DNA from: an uncultured Bacteroidales bacterium
Lineage (GTDB): Bacteria; Bacteroidota; Bacteroidia; Bacteroidales; UBA3663
Assembly (NCBI GenBank): GCA_905236195.1
Contig: CAJOOX010000017.1
Location: 1 to 9,216 of the forward strand
DNA: 9,216 nt
Direction: 5' to 3'
In this document: in pieces, positions 1 through 5,878 of the stretch
Layout of the letters: every line of letters starts with the position of its first letter
How positions within the stretch are numbered: position 1 is the first letter of the stretch
Notes under the pieces: generated by a model
Databases searched by the model: none
What the model was told of the DNA's origin: nothing
The model's input: the letters and a program-made list of their open reading frames with translations, nothing else
Position numbers and translations under genes: made by a program

Positions 1-52
1 ACCTATGCATGGAGACGCGCGGAATTATGCGTCGCCAAGTTTGTGTCACGCA

Positions 53-177
53 GGATTATTTTTGCGGCTGCTCCCCTATGGGCAAGCCGGATTATTTTTC
101 CGGCATGTCGCCGGAAATCTGCGGAGGCGGATTATTTATCCTTCCGGTCACTGAAAATCTGTGACCCCGGATTATTT
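53..177. repeat. Degenerate tandem array of ~36-40 bp units with a GGATTATTT core
   Basis: The core GGATTATTT occurs at 53, 89, 129 and 169, giving periods of 36, 40 and 40 bp. A weaker relative (GGAATTATG) lies at 21. The two central units also share AAATCTG before the next core (115-121 and 155-161, 40 bp apart). Between cores lie stem-loops of differing sequence: 66-73 with 80-88 (one bulged A), TTTCCGGC 97-104 with GCCGGAAA 110-117 (perfect 8 bp), and GGTCAC 146-151 with GTGACC 161-166 (perfect 6 bp). No credible coding frame covers it. It resembles dispersed non-coding repeats of Bacteroidota chromosomes, but I cannot name a family. The repetition is seen directly; any function is unknown. 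Confidence 0.7.
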
Positions 178-220
178 CCGCCGGAGACGAATAGAATCGG
201 TTCATCCAATCGCGATGTGG

Positions 221-278
221 GGAGCAGGGATTACGCTTCGCTCCATGCCCTGCCAGGAGTATATCACCCCTTCGGGGT
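221..278. repeat. GC-rich inverted repeats / hairpins in the intergenic region
   Basis: Three inverted repeats are packed together. GGAGC (221-225) pairs with GCTCC (240-244). GCAGGG (224-229) pairs with CCCTGC (248-253), which excludes the first pairing. A compact hairpin follows, ACCCC (266-270) with GGGGT (274-278) around TTC. No T-tract follows the last hairpin on either strand, so it is not an obvious intrinsic terminator. Bases 179-312 otherwise show no supported gene. Confidence 0.45.
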
Positions 279-312
279 TAGGCGCAAGCGAATCGCAGAG
301 ACAGGCACTTGG

Positions 313-424
313 AGATGGAAGATGTATGATGGAAGATGTAAGATGGAAGATGTAAGATGGAAGATGTATGATGTATGATGTATGATGTATGATGTAAGAT
401 GTCCGATGGAAGATGTATGATGTA
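313..424. repeat. Heptanucleotide tandem repeat, 16 copies of (A/T)GATG(T/G)A
   Basis: Exactly 112 bp can be read as 16 consecutive heptamers. The forms are AGATGGA, AGATGTA, TGATGGA and TGATGTA, plus two variants (AGATGTC at 397 and CGATGGA at 404). Four identical TGATGTA units run from 369 to 396. Seven is not a multiple of three, so the same codons recur in every frame. The reverse strand is free of stops in all three frames through the TGATGTA run, which creates spurious open frames with a heptapeptide period. This is a microsatellite-like non-coding array. Confidence 0.9.
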
Positions 425-440
425 AGACCCTCTAAATTAC

Positions 441-455
441 TCTTGTGGCACAAGA
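441..455. promoter_or_regulatory. Operator-like palindrome upstream of the antitoxin-like gene
   Basis: TCTTGTG (441-447) and CACAAGA (449-455) form a perfect 7-bp inverted repeat around one central G. It lies about 130 bp upstream of the promoter box at 587. A one-base centre suits a dimeric DNA-binding protein better than an RNA hairpin. No partner protein can be named, and the distance from the promoter is large. Bases 456-586 are AT-rich with no supported gene. Confidence 0.25.
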
Positions 456-586
456 AATACCGCAAGTGAGCCTATAGAATTGAAAAAATAAGGCAATATT
501 AACATTAGCAGATGCCAAAATGAGGATTTTTATGCTTAATGAAACAAAAATCTTCGTTTTCCTTTCTGTTTTTAAAATAAAAGTCG

Positions 587-594
587 TATCTTTG
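587..594 (+). promoter_or_regulatory. Bacteroidota -7 promoter box (TATCTTTG)
   Basis: TATCTTTG matches the TAnnTTTG -7 consensus of the Bacteroidota primary sigma factor exactly. A weak -33 candidate (TCTG at 565-568) lies 18 bp upstream. Transcription would start near 599-601, giving about a 20-nt leader before the ATG at 621. Confidence 0.55.
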
Positions 595-620
595 CTGCCA
601 GAACCATAAAACAAAAAATA

Positions 621-845
621 ATGGAGCAATCAAGAGCAACGATGAATGCAGCACAGATGGATTTCCTTCAGTTGCTGGGGCACATCAAAACCATAGAAGA
701 ACTGGAAGAATTAAGTCAGGTCGTCAGTGATTTCTATGCACGCAAGGCCGAGGAAGGTATGAATCGCCTCTGGGAAACCGGCCAGTGGAGCAAGGAGAAG
801 GACGAGGAAATGATGAGAACACATCTTCGCACGCCCTACAAATAG
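621..845 (+). CDS. Small antitoxin-like protein, partner of a PIN-domain toxin
   Basis: A 74-residue acidic, helical, soluble protein with no signal peptide or membrane segment. It resembles, from memory, the small proteins found just upstream of PIN-domain (VapC-like) toxins in Bacteroides and Prevotella: an N-terminal NAAQMDFLQLL helix, a middle segment KTIEELEELSQVVSDFYARKA, then a C-terminal W-x-x-G-x-W and a final RTPYK. The PIN remnant directly downstream supports this reading. The ATG at 621 follows a good -7 box; the ATG at 642 is an alternative start that would begin at NAAQ. The gene appears intact, so it may now be an orphan antitoxin with no active toxin in this locus. The antitoxin role is inferred from context and remembered resemblance, not from a recognised DNA-binding fold. 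Confidence 0.6.
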   Translation: MEQSRATMNAAQMDFLQLLGHIKTIEELEELSQVVSDFYARKAEEGMNRLWETGQWSKEKDEEMMRTHLRTPYK

Positions 846-982
846 CCGCCGGTGCCACCTACATCGTGTCGGACGATTCGCACTTTAACGTGCTTAGCGA
901 CATCACATTCCCTCAACTACTGGTACTCAAACTAAAAGAGTTTGTGGACGCATTGCAAAAGGAAAAGGAGCATGTGTCGTGA
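845..982 (+). pseudogene. C-terminal remnant of a PIN-domain (VapC-like) toxin
   Basis: About 45 codons in a frame offset from the upstream gene read AAGATYIVSDDSHFNVL, then an FPQLLVLKLKEF segment, ending with TGA at 980-982. This matches the last part of the COG1569-type PIN toxins of Bacteroidota: the strand-plus-acidic motif (Y-I-V-[ST]-x-D-x-H-F), followed by FP and a strand leading to a final helix. Intact relatives are around 135-140 residues with further catalytic acids in the missing N-terminal two-thirds, so this fragment should be inactive. The homology begins immediately after the upstream stop codon (843-845), as expected if one deletion removed the toxin's start and catalytic core. 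No start codon of its own is evident. Confidence 0.65.
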
Positions 983-999
983 ATTTTCACAGATAAAAG

Positions 1000-1032
1000 C
1001 AGTCCCGCCAAATTAAACATTTGGCGGGACTG
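1000..1032 (-). terminator. Strong intrinsic terminator of the ddh transcript
   Basis: A perfect 14-bp inverted repeat (arms 1000-1013 and 1019-1032, 5-nt loop TAAAC) contains the GC core GTCCCGCC/GGCGGGAC. On the minus strand it is followed by CTTTTATCTG, a short U-tract, and it lies 24 bp past the ddh stop. On the plus strand the tail is not T-rich, but the stem could also stop transcription coming from the toxin-antitoxin remnant. Confidence 0.85.
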
Positions 1033-1056
1033 TCGGATTATAGACTGTAGAGAGAA

Positions 1057-1953
1057 TTAAACCAAATAGAGGTTGTCTTCGCGTTCGCCGGGAAGCATGT
1101 CGATGACGGGAATCTCAATCATTGTGTAGCAGCCGGGCTGCTGACGCATGGAAGCGCGAGCCACGTTGACCAGCACCTGGCCCGTGAGGGCAGGGTTGTT
1201 GATCTTCATGTCAAACTCGAGGAGCTGGTTCTGAGTCTTGCCGCTCACGCCCTTGCGCACCAGGTTGACACCATGGCCCATGTCGCGTACGGCATCGACC
1301 GATTCGACCTGGAAGACGTGGGTCTCGTCGCTGGCGAAATAGGGGTCGGCCTTGATGGCGGCTGTCACTTCGTCCAGCTTGGCTCCGTCTTCGAGTTCCA
1401 CATACACCATGCGGCGGTGGATGCCTTCACCCAGCGGAATGGTCATCGAGAGGGCATTCTTCACGCCGGCTTTCGAACGGACGCACACGCTGTGGCCCAT
1501 CGACATGCCGGGACCGAAATTGGTGTAGGTGAGCCCCTTGGGGGCGAGACTCTGCATCAGGGCTCGTACGATGGAGTCCGAACCGGGATCCCAACCGGCA
1601 GAGATAATGCTCACGGCCTTGTGTTCCTTGGCTACGGGCATGAGGTTGGCGCGGAGTTCCTTGATGGAAGTGTGGATGTCGAAACTGTCAACGGTATTGA
1701 TACCGAGGGCCAGAATCTCACGCGCATATTCCTCCACCTTGCGGGTGGGAGTGGCAAGAATGGCTACATCGACGTCCTTGAGTTCGCGGATGTCTTTGAC
1801 TACGGGATACTGCTGAATAGCCAAGGGGGCATCCTCGGCGCCCTGACGGCGGACGATGCCTGCTACTTCGAAATCGGGTGCTGCCTCGAGGGCTTCGAGG
1901 GCATAGCGACCTATGTTGCCGTAACCTACTACGGCGGCTCTGATTTTCTTCAT
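1057..1953 (-). CDS. ddh: meso-Diaminopimelate D-dehydrogenase
   Basis: A 298-residue cytosolic enzyme. It catalyses the NADPH-dependent, reversible amination of L-2-amino-6-oxopimelate (tetrahydrodipicolinate) to meso-diaminopimelate, a one-step route to the peptidoglycan and lysine precursor. The N-terminal Rossmann fold shows GYGNIG at residues 10-15. R35-R36 after the second strand fits recognition of the NADPH 2'-phosphate. The family substrate motif GWDPG is at 120-124, and the GPGMSMGHS segment at 147-155 is also conserved. The length is close to the shorter (type II) DapDH group and below the roughly 320 residues of the Corynebacterium enzyme. It is the last gene of the leftward set, 69 bp after the unknown 250-residue protein; no TAnnTTTG box lies in that gap, so it is probably co-transcribed. 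The start is the first ATG, with MKKIR leading straight into the first strand. Confidence 0.93.
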   Translation of the reverse strand: MKKIRAAVVGYGNIGRYALEALEAAPDFEVAGIVRRQGAEDAPLAIQQYPVVKDIRELKDVDVAILATPTRKVEEYAREILALGINTVDSFDIHTSIKELRANLMPVAKEHKAVSIISAGWDPGSDSIVRALMQSLAPKGLTYTNFGPGMSMGHSVCVRSKAGVKNALSMTIPLGEGIHRRMVYVELEDGAKLDEVTAAIKADPYFASDETHVFQVESVDAVRDMGHGVNLVRKGVSGKTQNQLLEFDMKINNPALTGQVLVNVARASMRQQPGCYTMIEIPVIDMLPGEREDNLYLV

Positions 1954-2022
1954 AATAATCGTTTAAAATATTAAGTGAATTTATATATTTGATTATTTTA
2001 CTATTTCACGATTGTCCAATCT

Positions 2023-2775
2023 CTATATTTCCAGGTTCATCTGCTTACGGCGGTTCTCTTCCTTGAGGCGTTCGCGTTCGGCTCGTTTGCGTTCGCGGTC
2101 CTTGCGGTCATAGTAAACCACACCGAACTGGGCCGAGCGGTTCACCTGTTCCAGCCAGGGGAATGCGGCATACACCTTGCCCACCTGGTTCCATATATCG
2201 AGGATGAGGTCATCGACAGCGGGTCGCATCCGGACTACTTCCTCCTGAGCCTTCTCCCAATTTTGTCGCATACGCATCATAGGTTCGTAATCCTCATGGA
2301 AAGCCATCCAATATACCTTCACCTTGGCGATGGTGGGATTATAGATAGGAATGCCTCCGGATGCGATGCGGGCCTCCTCGGCCTTAATGATGCGTTCGCC
2401 CCATTCATCGAGAGCAGCCTCGGGATAGACGTCAGGGATGCGCATATTTCCCAACCCGTACGCCTCAAGCACCTCTTTTTTGATTTCGCCGCGCTGCACT
2501 GCCATCAGGAGCACCTGAATGAAGTGGTTGACGTAGAGCTGTGCCAAACGGTATTTGGGGCGATAGGTGCGCGAGAATTTGTCGCGGGCCTCTTTGTTTT
2601 GGGCAGCGTTGATGCGCACTTTGTCAAAAGGAGCAATCAGTTGACGGGCATCTTCTATGGTGCGATAGGAGAGAACCAGTTCATCGCTTTCCTTATAACC
2701 TTCCATACCAATGGCACGTCTCAAGGCTTCAACGCGTCCGACATCGGTATTGGGTAGTCTGCGATAGTATGACAT
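2023..2775 (-). CDS. Conserved hypothetical helical protein with a basic C-terminal coil
   Basis: I do not recognise this 250-residue protein. It has no signal peptide, no membrane segment and no obvious nucleotide-binding motif. The sequence looks mostly helical and is rich in Arg, Glu, Tyr and Trp. Notable parts are a Tyr/Arg-rich start (SYYRRLP), a central helix around 76-95 (RLAQLYVNHFIQVLLMAVQR), IPDVYPEAALDEW around 113-125, aromatic residues near 155-175, and a strongly charged coil at about 223-245 (RKDRERKRAERERLKEENRR) that could bind nucleic acid or another protein. It lies between polyprenyl synthetase (37 bp) and ddh (69 bp) on the same strand, so it probably shares their transcript. 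Codon usage resembles its neighbours. I expect it to be a Bacteroidales-restricted family. Confidence 0.8.
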   Translation of the reverse strand: MSYYRRLPNTDVGRVEALRRAIGMEGYKESDELVLSYRTIEDARQLIAPFDKVRINAAQNKEARDKFSRTYRPKYRLAQLYVNHFIQVLLMAVQRGEIKKEVLEAYGLGNMRIPDVYPEAALDEWGERIIKAEEARIASGGIPIYNPTIAKVKVYWMAFHEDYEPMMRMRQNWEKAQEEVVRMRPAVDDLILDIWNQVGKVYAAFPWLEQVNRSAQFGVVYYDRKDRERKRAERERLKEENRRKQMNLEI

Positions 2776-2812
2776 TTATAAGACAGGTATTAATGAAATT
2801 GCACTCGGAAAT

Positions 2813-3826
2813 TTATTTCTTACGGTGGGTGAGACTCTGTGCCAGAGCCGAGAGCGCTTTGGTGCGCTTACGGTCGATTGAGAGGTGGTTCAAGGCATCC
2901 AGAGCCGTGGCCTGATAGTACTCGATGGCTTTGCGGCAGGCCGATTCTGCACCGCATTCCGCATAGACTTTCTTGAAGAATTCAATCTTTTCCTCTTCGC
3001 CCATTCCGGCCTTCTTGGGATTGATTTCTTGCAGCAGGGTTTCGAGGTTCTTGCCGTCGGCCATCTGCAGGGCACGTATCAGCAAGTAGGTTTTTTTGTT
3101 GCAGAGGATATCGCCGCCGATGCGTTTGCCGAAAGTGGCGGGATCGCCCCAGCAGTCGAGCCAGTCGTCCTGGAGCTGGAAAGCGAGGCCTACGTTTTCA
3201 CCGAAAGTGTAGAGCAGGTCAATGTCCTCGGGTTTGCCTTCCATGCCGTTGCGGCTGTCGATGGCAAGTTGTCTGCCGATGAGACCGCCCATGCGGAGGG
3301 CACAGCCCAGCAGCACCGATGTCTTGAGCCGGATCATCTGGATGTATTCGTCGGCGGTGACGTCCTGGCGGGTCTCAAAATCGATGTCCAACTGCTGTCC
3401 CTCACCGATTTCGACATTCATCTTGTTGAATGCCTCGATGACAGGACGGAGCACGGGAGTGGGCACCGTTGCAATATAGGTGTAGGCGAGTGCCTGCATG
3501 GCATCGCCCGAAAGAATAGCCGAATTTTCATTCCACTTGAGGTGGACGGTAGGTTTGCCGTGACGCTCGGGAGCTTTGTCCATCACGTCATCGTGCAGCA
3601 GCGTGAAGTTATGGTATATCTCAAGGCCCACAGCAGGGGTGAGCGCGGGCTGTATGTCGTCGCTGAAGAGGTTGGCCGCCATCAGTACGAGACAGGGGCG
3701 CACGCGTTTGCCGCCGCTGGATAGCATATACTGTACAGGCTCAAAGAGCTTTGGTGCCAGATCGGGGTAGTCGATACGCTCGATGGTGGCATTAATCAGT
3801 TGGGAGAGTTCTTGCTGGGTGAACAT
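2813..3826 (-). CDS. Polyprenyl (isoprenyl diphosphate) synthetase, trans type
   Basis: A 337-residue cytosolic all-trans prenyltransferase that adds IPP units to an allylic diphosphate. All family motifs are present: GGKRVRP at 38-44, the first aspartate-rich motif DDVMD at 79-83 followed by R88, GEGQQLD at 141-147, KTS at 168-170, the second aspartate-rich motif QDDWLD at 219-224, and FGK plus GGDI at 232-240. The residue five before the first motif is bulky (F74), which in this family usually shortens the product, so a C15-C20 product is more likely than a long quinone side chain. This is inference, hence no gene symbol. It is first in a leftward set with the unknown protein and ddh. A terminator separates it from tonB, and no clear promoter box is visible in the 46 bp between that hairpin and its start. 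Confidence 0.92.
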   Translation of the reverse strand: MFTQQELSQLINATIERIDYPDLAPKLFEPVQYMLSSGGKRVRPCLVLMAANLFSDDIQPALTPAVGLEIYHNFTLLHDDVMDKAPERHGKPTVHLKWNENSAILSGDAMQALAYTYIATVPTPVLRPVIEAFNKMNVEIGEGQQLDIDFETRQDVTADEYIQMIRLKTSVLLGCALRMGGLIGRQLAIDSRNGMEGKPEDIDLLYTFGENVGLAFQLQDDWLDCWGDPATFGKRIGGDILCNKKTYLLIRALQMADGKNLETLLQEINPKKAGMGEEEKIEFFKKVYAECGAESACRKAIEYYQATALDALNHLSIDRKRTKALSALAQSLTHRKK

Positions 3827-3872
3827 GCTGGGATGAGAGGATTGTGCGTCCTTGGCGGGCGCTGATAGAAAA

Positions 3873-3910
3873 AGAAGGAAGATTGTCCGTCTTGGAACAA
3901 CCTTCCTTCT
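3873..3910 (-). terminator. Intrinsic terminator after tonB
   Basis: Arms 3873-3886 and 3897-3910 form a 14-bp stem with a single G·U-type mismatch and a 10-nt loop. Read on the minus strand, the stem runs directly into TTTTCTATC. It begins 22 bp past the tonB stop and isolates tonB from the polyprenyl synthetase gene. Confidence 0.8.
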
Positions 3911-3932
3911 GAAACTTAAAGTCCTCGGGGGA

Positions 3933-4631
3933 TTACTGGAGACGGAATGTGATAGGAAGCACGTATTTTACACGTACCGGCTTACCACGCTGCTTACCAG
4001 GTTTCCACTTGGGCATGGCGCTAACCACACGGATGGCTTCTTTGGAGAGCTCGTCGGCGGGGGAACGCATTACCTCGATATTGCCGATAGAACCGTCCTT
4101 CTCAACCGTGAACGAAAGGGTGACACGTCCCTGAATGCCGTTTTCTGCAGCGAAGGGAGGATATTTGAGTGTCTTCTTGATGAACTGCATCAGAGCTGCT
4201 TCACCACCGGGGAACTCAGGATTCTGCTCAACGACCGTAAAGATCTGGTTGGCATCGGCTTCCTCTTCTTCGGAGGGTCCGGAATCTGCGTTCAAGTCCA
4301 TCACTTGTACCTCAGTGTTGTTGTCGTCTTCAACACTCTGTACTTCGACTTCCTCAATCTCAACATCGTCCTCGACGACGGTGAGCTGCTCAATGACATC
4401 AGGCATGGGCGGCGGTGGCGGCGGGGGAGGAGTGTTGTTCTGCACCGTCATAACGATTTCCTCTTCCTCCTCGATTACGTCATTACGCTGGAAGGCATTA
4501 CCCTTGCGCGACGTAGTTTGCGTCCACTCAAAGGCAATGAAGAGAATCGCCAGAATTCCTACGAGGCCTGTCAACAACGCGGTTGTTTTTCTGCCCTCGA
4601 GATCTACTTTTGGATCTTTCTTAGTTTCCAT
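3933..4631 (-). CDS. tonB: TonB family energy-transducing protein
   Basis: A 232-residue inner-membrane-anchored periplasmic protein. It transmits proton-motive force from an ExbB-ExbD motor to outer-membrane TonB-dependent transporters. Order of parts: a short basic cytoplasmic N-terminus; one membrane helix at about 18-35 (ALLTGLVGILAILFIAF); an acidic stretch (EEEEE 54-58); an eight-proline run at 68-75; a long acidic linker (about 79-127, EDDVEIEEVEV and EEEE); and a TonB C-terminal domain at about 147-231 with LKYP, GIQGRVTLSFTVEKDG, MPKWKPGKQRGKPVRV and the final LPITF. The acidic rather than lysine-rich linker is common in Bacteroidota TonB proteins. No exbB or exbD is adjacent, so its motor is encoded elsewhere. 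It is a single-gene transcript with its own promoter and terminator. Which TonB paralogue it is cannot be told from the window. Confidence 0.92.
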   Translation of the reverse strand: METKKDPKVDLEGRKTTALLTGLVGILAILFIAFEWTQTTSRKGNAFQRNDVIEEEEEIVMTVQNNTPPPPPPPPMPDVIEQLTVVEDDVEIEEVEVQSVEDDNNTEVQVMDLNADSGPSEEEEADANQIFTVVEQNPEFPGGEAALMQFIKKTLKYPPFAAENGIQGRVTLSFTVEKDGSIGNIEVMRSPADELSKEAIRVVSAMPKWKPGKQRGKPVRVKYVLPITFRLQ

Positions 4632-4681
4632 TAGGGGTTAGAATCTAAATTTATATATGTTGTTTTACTTAAAATTCTTCG

Positions 4682-4689
4682 CAAAAGTA
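4682..4689 (-). promoter_or_regulatory. Probable tonB promoter -7 box
   Basis: On the minus strand this reads TACTTTTG, an exact TAnnTTTG match, 50 bp upstream of the tonB ATG. Possible TTTG -33 elements on the same strand (4704-4707 and 4713-4716) are spaced 14 and 23 bp away, neither ideal, so only the -7 box is convincing. Confidence 0.5.
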
Positions 4690-4750
4690 ATGTTTTTTTT
4701 TGACAAATACGACAAAATCTTCCAAAAAAAGTGTTTTTTAGTGTATTTTT

Positions 4751-4782
4751 ATTGTTTTTTTTACATTATTGGCCTACTTTTG
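4751..4782 (+). promoter_or_regulatory. porQ promoter (ATTG, 20 bp, TACTTTTG)
   Basis: A -7 box TACTTTTG at 4775-4782 is preceded 20 bp upstream by ATTG (4751-4754), close to the TTTG -33 consensus. Transcription would start near 4787-4789, leaving about a 46-nt leader before the porQ ATG at 4834. It is divergent from the tonB promoter, about 90 bp away. The rest of the 202-bp tonB-porQ gap is AT-rich with long T runs. Confidence 0.6.
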
Positions 4783-4833
4783 CATACAAAAACGTCATTT
4801 TTTGCGTTATTCAACCAGAAGATTTAAATTCGG

Positions 4834-5817
4834 ATGAAGATAAGATTCAATATTGCAATCCTACAGATGCTCCTCTCCGCCGGTACAACTTTTGCACAGG
4901 AGACCGGCGACTACGGCTATCTTGCCCTCCCCGTTTCGGCCCATGCTGCAGCATTGGGTGGACTTGCTGTCTCAATTGTCGAGCCGGAGGTCGCCTTGGC
5001 TGAAGATAATCCTGCATTGCTCTGTCCCGAGATGAACGGACAGCTGGCGCTCGGGTATATGAACTATGTGTCCGACGTGAACCTCGGTCATGTGGCCTGG
5101 GGCGGACGCTTCCTCGAACTGGGCGGCTGGATGGGCAGCATACGTTATCTTAACTACGGCACTTTCGACGGTTACGATGAATCTGGTGTATCGACCGGGA
5201 CCTTCTCGGCCCAGGACATCGCCTTCTCCTGCGGCGCGGGTTACCCCCTGAGCGAACGCTGGCGTGTGGGCGGTCTGGTGCGCGCGTTATATAGTAAATA
5301 TGAAAGTTACTCGGCTTTTGCACTTTCCACCACTCTTGGTCTCAACTACTACAACGAGGTCAACGGAACGAGTCTCTCAGTCACAGTCTCCGAACTGGGC
5401 GGACAGCTTAAAGCTTTCGAGGACAGCCATTGCAAGATGCCCACAGATATTCAGGTCGGATGGAGCAACGAACTCGAACATCTGCCCTTCTGTCTTTCCG
5501 TTACAGCCTACAAGCTCCTCGATTGGGACGACCGTTATGTGGACGGTTCTGGGCAGCTTCACAAGTGGACTGGCGGCGAACAGATTCTGACTCACTTGAA
5601 CTTCGGCGCCGAGTGGATTGCCAATGAGAACCTCTGGTTCGCAGCGGCCTACAACTATCGGCGGCAGCGCGAGTTTTCGGGCAGCGGCGGTTTCCTGCGC
5701 GGACTTTCTTTCGGCGGCGGCTTCAAGTACAGAGGCTTTTCTTTCCAGGCTGCCTATGCGCGTTATAACGCAGTCGACGGGTCGCTCAACATAGGTCTTT
5801 CCTATCAGTTCTTTTAA
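4834..5817 (+). CDS. porQ: Type IX secretion system protein PorQ
   Basis: A 327-residue predicted outer-membrane beta-barrel protein. Residues 1-22 look like a signal peptide (MKIRF, then a hydrophobic core, ending TTFAQ). The mature N-terminus carries the PorQ/PorV-like signature LALPVSAHAAALGG (30-43), followed by EDNPALL (57-63). The rest alternates short amphipathic strands rich in Tyr, Trp and Gly, and ends in IGLSYQFF, an aromatic C-terminus typical of outer-membrane barrels. In Porphyromonas gingivalis, PorQ is required for type IX secretion and acts with PorZ and the PorU/PorV attachment complex that anchors cargo to A-LPS. It starts the rightward cluster with cmk and ispH, an order I recall from P. 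gingivalis. No other type IX component lies in this window. The ATG at 4834 gives the expected signal peptide. Confidence 0.85.
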   Translation: MKIRFNIAILQMLLSAGTTFAQETGDYGYLALPVSAHAAALGGLAVSIVEPEVALAEDNPALLCPEMNGQLALGYMNYVSDVNLGHVAWGGRFLELGGWMGSIRYLNYGTFDGYDESGVSTGTFSAQDIAFSCGAGYPLSERWRVGGLVRALYSKYESYSAFALSTTLGLNYYNEVNGTSLSVTVSELGGQLKAFEDSHCKMPTDIQVGWSNELEHLPFCLSVTAYKLLDWDDRYVDGSGQLHKWTGGEQILTHLNFGAEWIANENLWFAAAYNYRRQREFSGSGGFLRGLSFGGGFKYRGFSFQAAYARYNAVDGSLNIGLSYQFF

Positions 5818-5861
5818 AAAAACTTAAACTTTTGTAAAGAATGCCCGTCTTTATTTTAAAA

Positions 5862-5874
5862 AGGAGTATCTTTG
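5862..5874 (+). promoter_or_regulatory. Overlapping ribosome-binding site and -7 box before cmk
   Basis: AGGAG (5862-5866) is followed at once by TATCTTTG (5867-5874), an exact TAnnTTTG box, and the cmk ATG is at 5879. The AGGAG is 12 nt from the ATG, slightly long for a Shine-Dalgarno site. A transcript from the box would begin at about the start codon and lack the AGGAG. No good -33 element is visible. Read-through from porQ would include the AGGAG. Confidence 0.5.
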
Positions 5875-5878
5875 CAGC

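Noticed and set aside
266..278. Intrinsic terminator at the CCCC-TTC-GGGG hairpin
   Set aside because: The stem is short and no T-tract follows on either strand, and there is no gene end beside it.
43..378. Plus-strand open frame across the left intergenic region
   Set aside because: It runs through the GGATTATTT array and the heptamer array, has low-complexity ends and shows no recognisable domain. The repeats explain it.
202..465. Open frame on the minus strand with a heptapeptide period (SYIIH-type repeats)
   Set aside because: It is produced by the 7-bp tandem repeat, whose reverse strand lacks stops in every frame. It has no promoter, domain or normal composition.
785..982. Treating the PIN-like segment as an intact 65-residue gene starting at 785
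   Set aside because: The first 19 codons are just the antitoxin gene read in another frame. Toxin-like sequence starts only at about 845, so it is a fragment and not a gene with its own start.
1273..1974. Long plus-strand open frame opposite ddh
   Set aside because: It is antisense to a gene with all DAP-dehydrogenase motifs. Its His/Gly/Asp-rich composition is typical of a shadow frame in GC-rich coding DNA.
2885..3724. 279-codon plus-strand open frame opposite polyprenyl synthetase
   Set aside because: It is fully antisense to a gene with both aspartate-rich motifs and has no recognisable domain, so it is a shadow frame.
3852..4634. 260-codon plus-strand open frame opposite tonB
   Set aside because: It spans the tonB terminator and lies antisense to a clear TonB gene, with no domain or promoter of its own.
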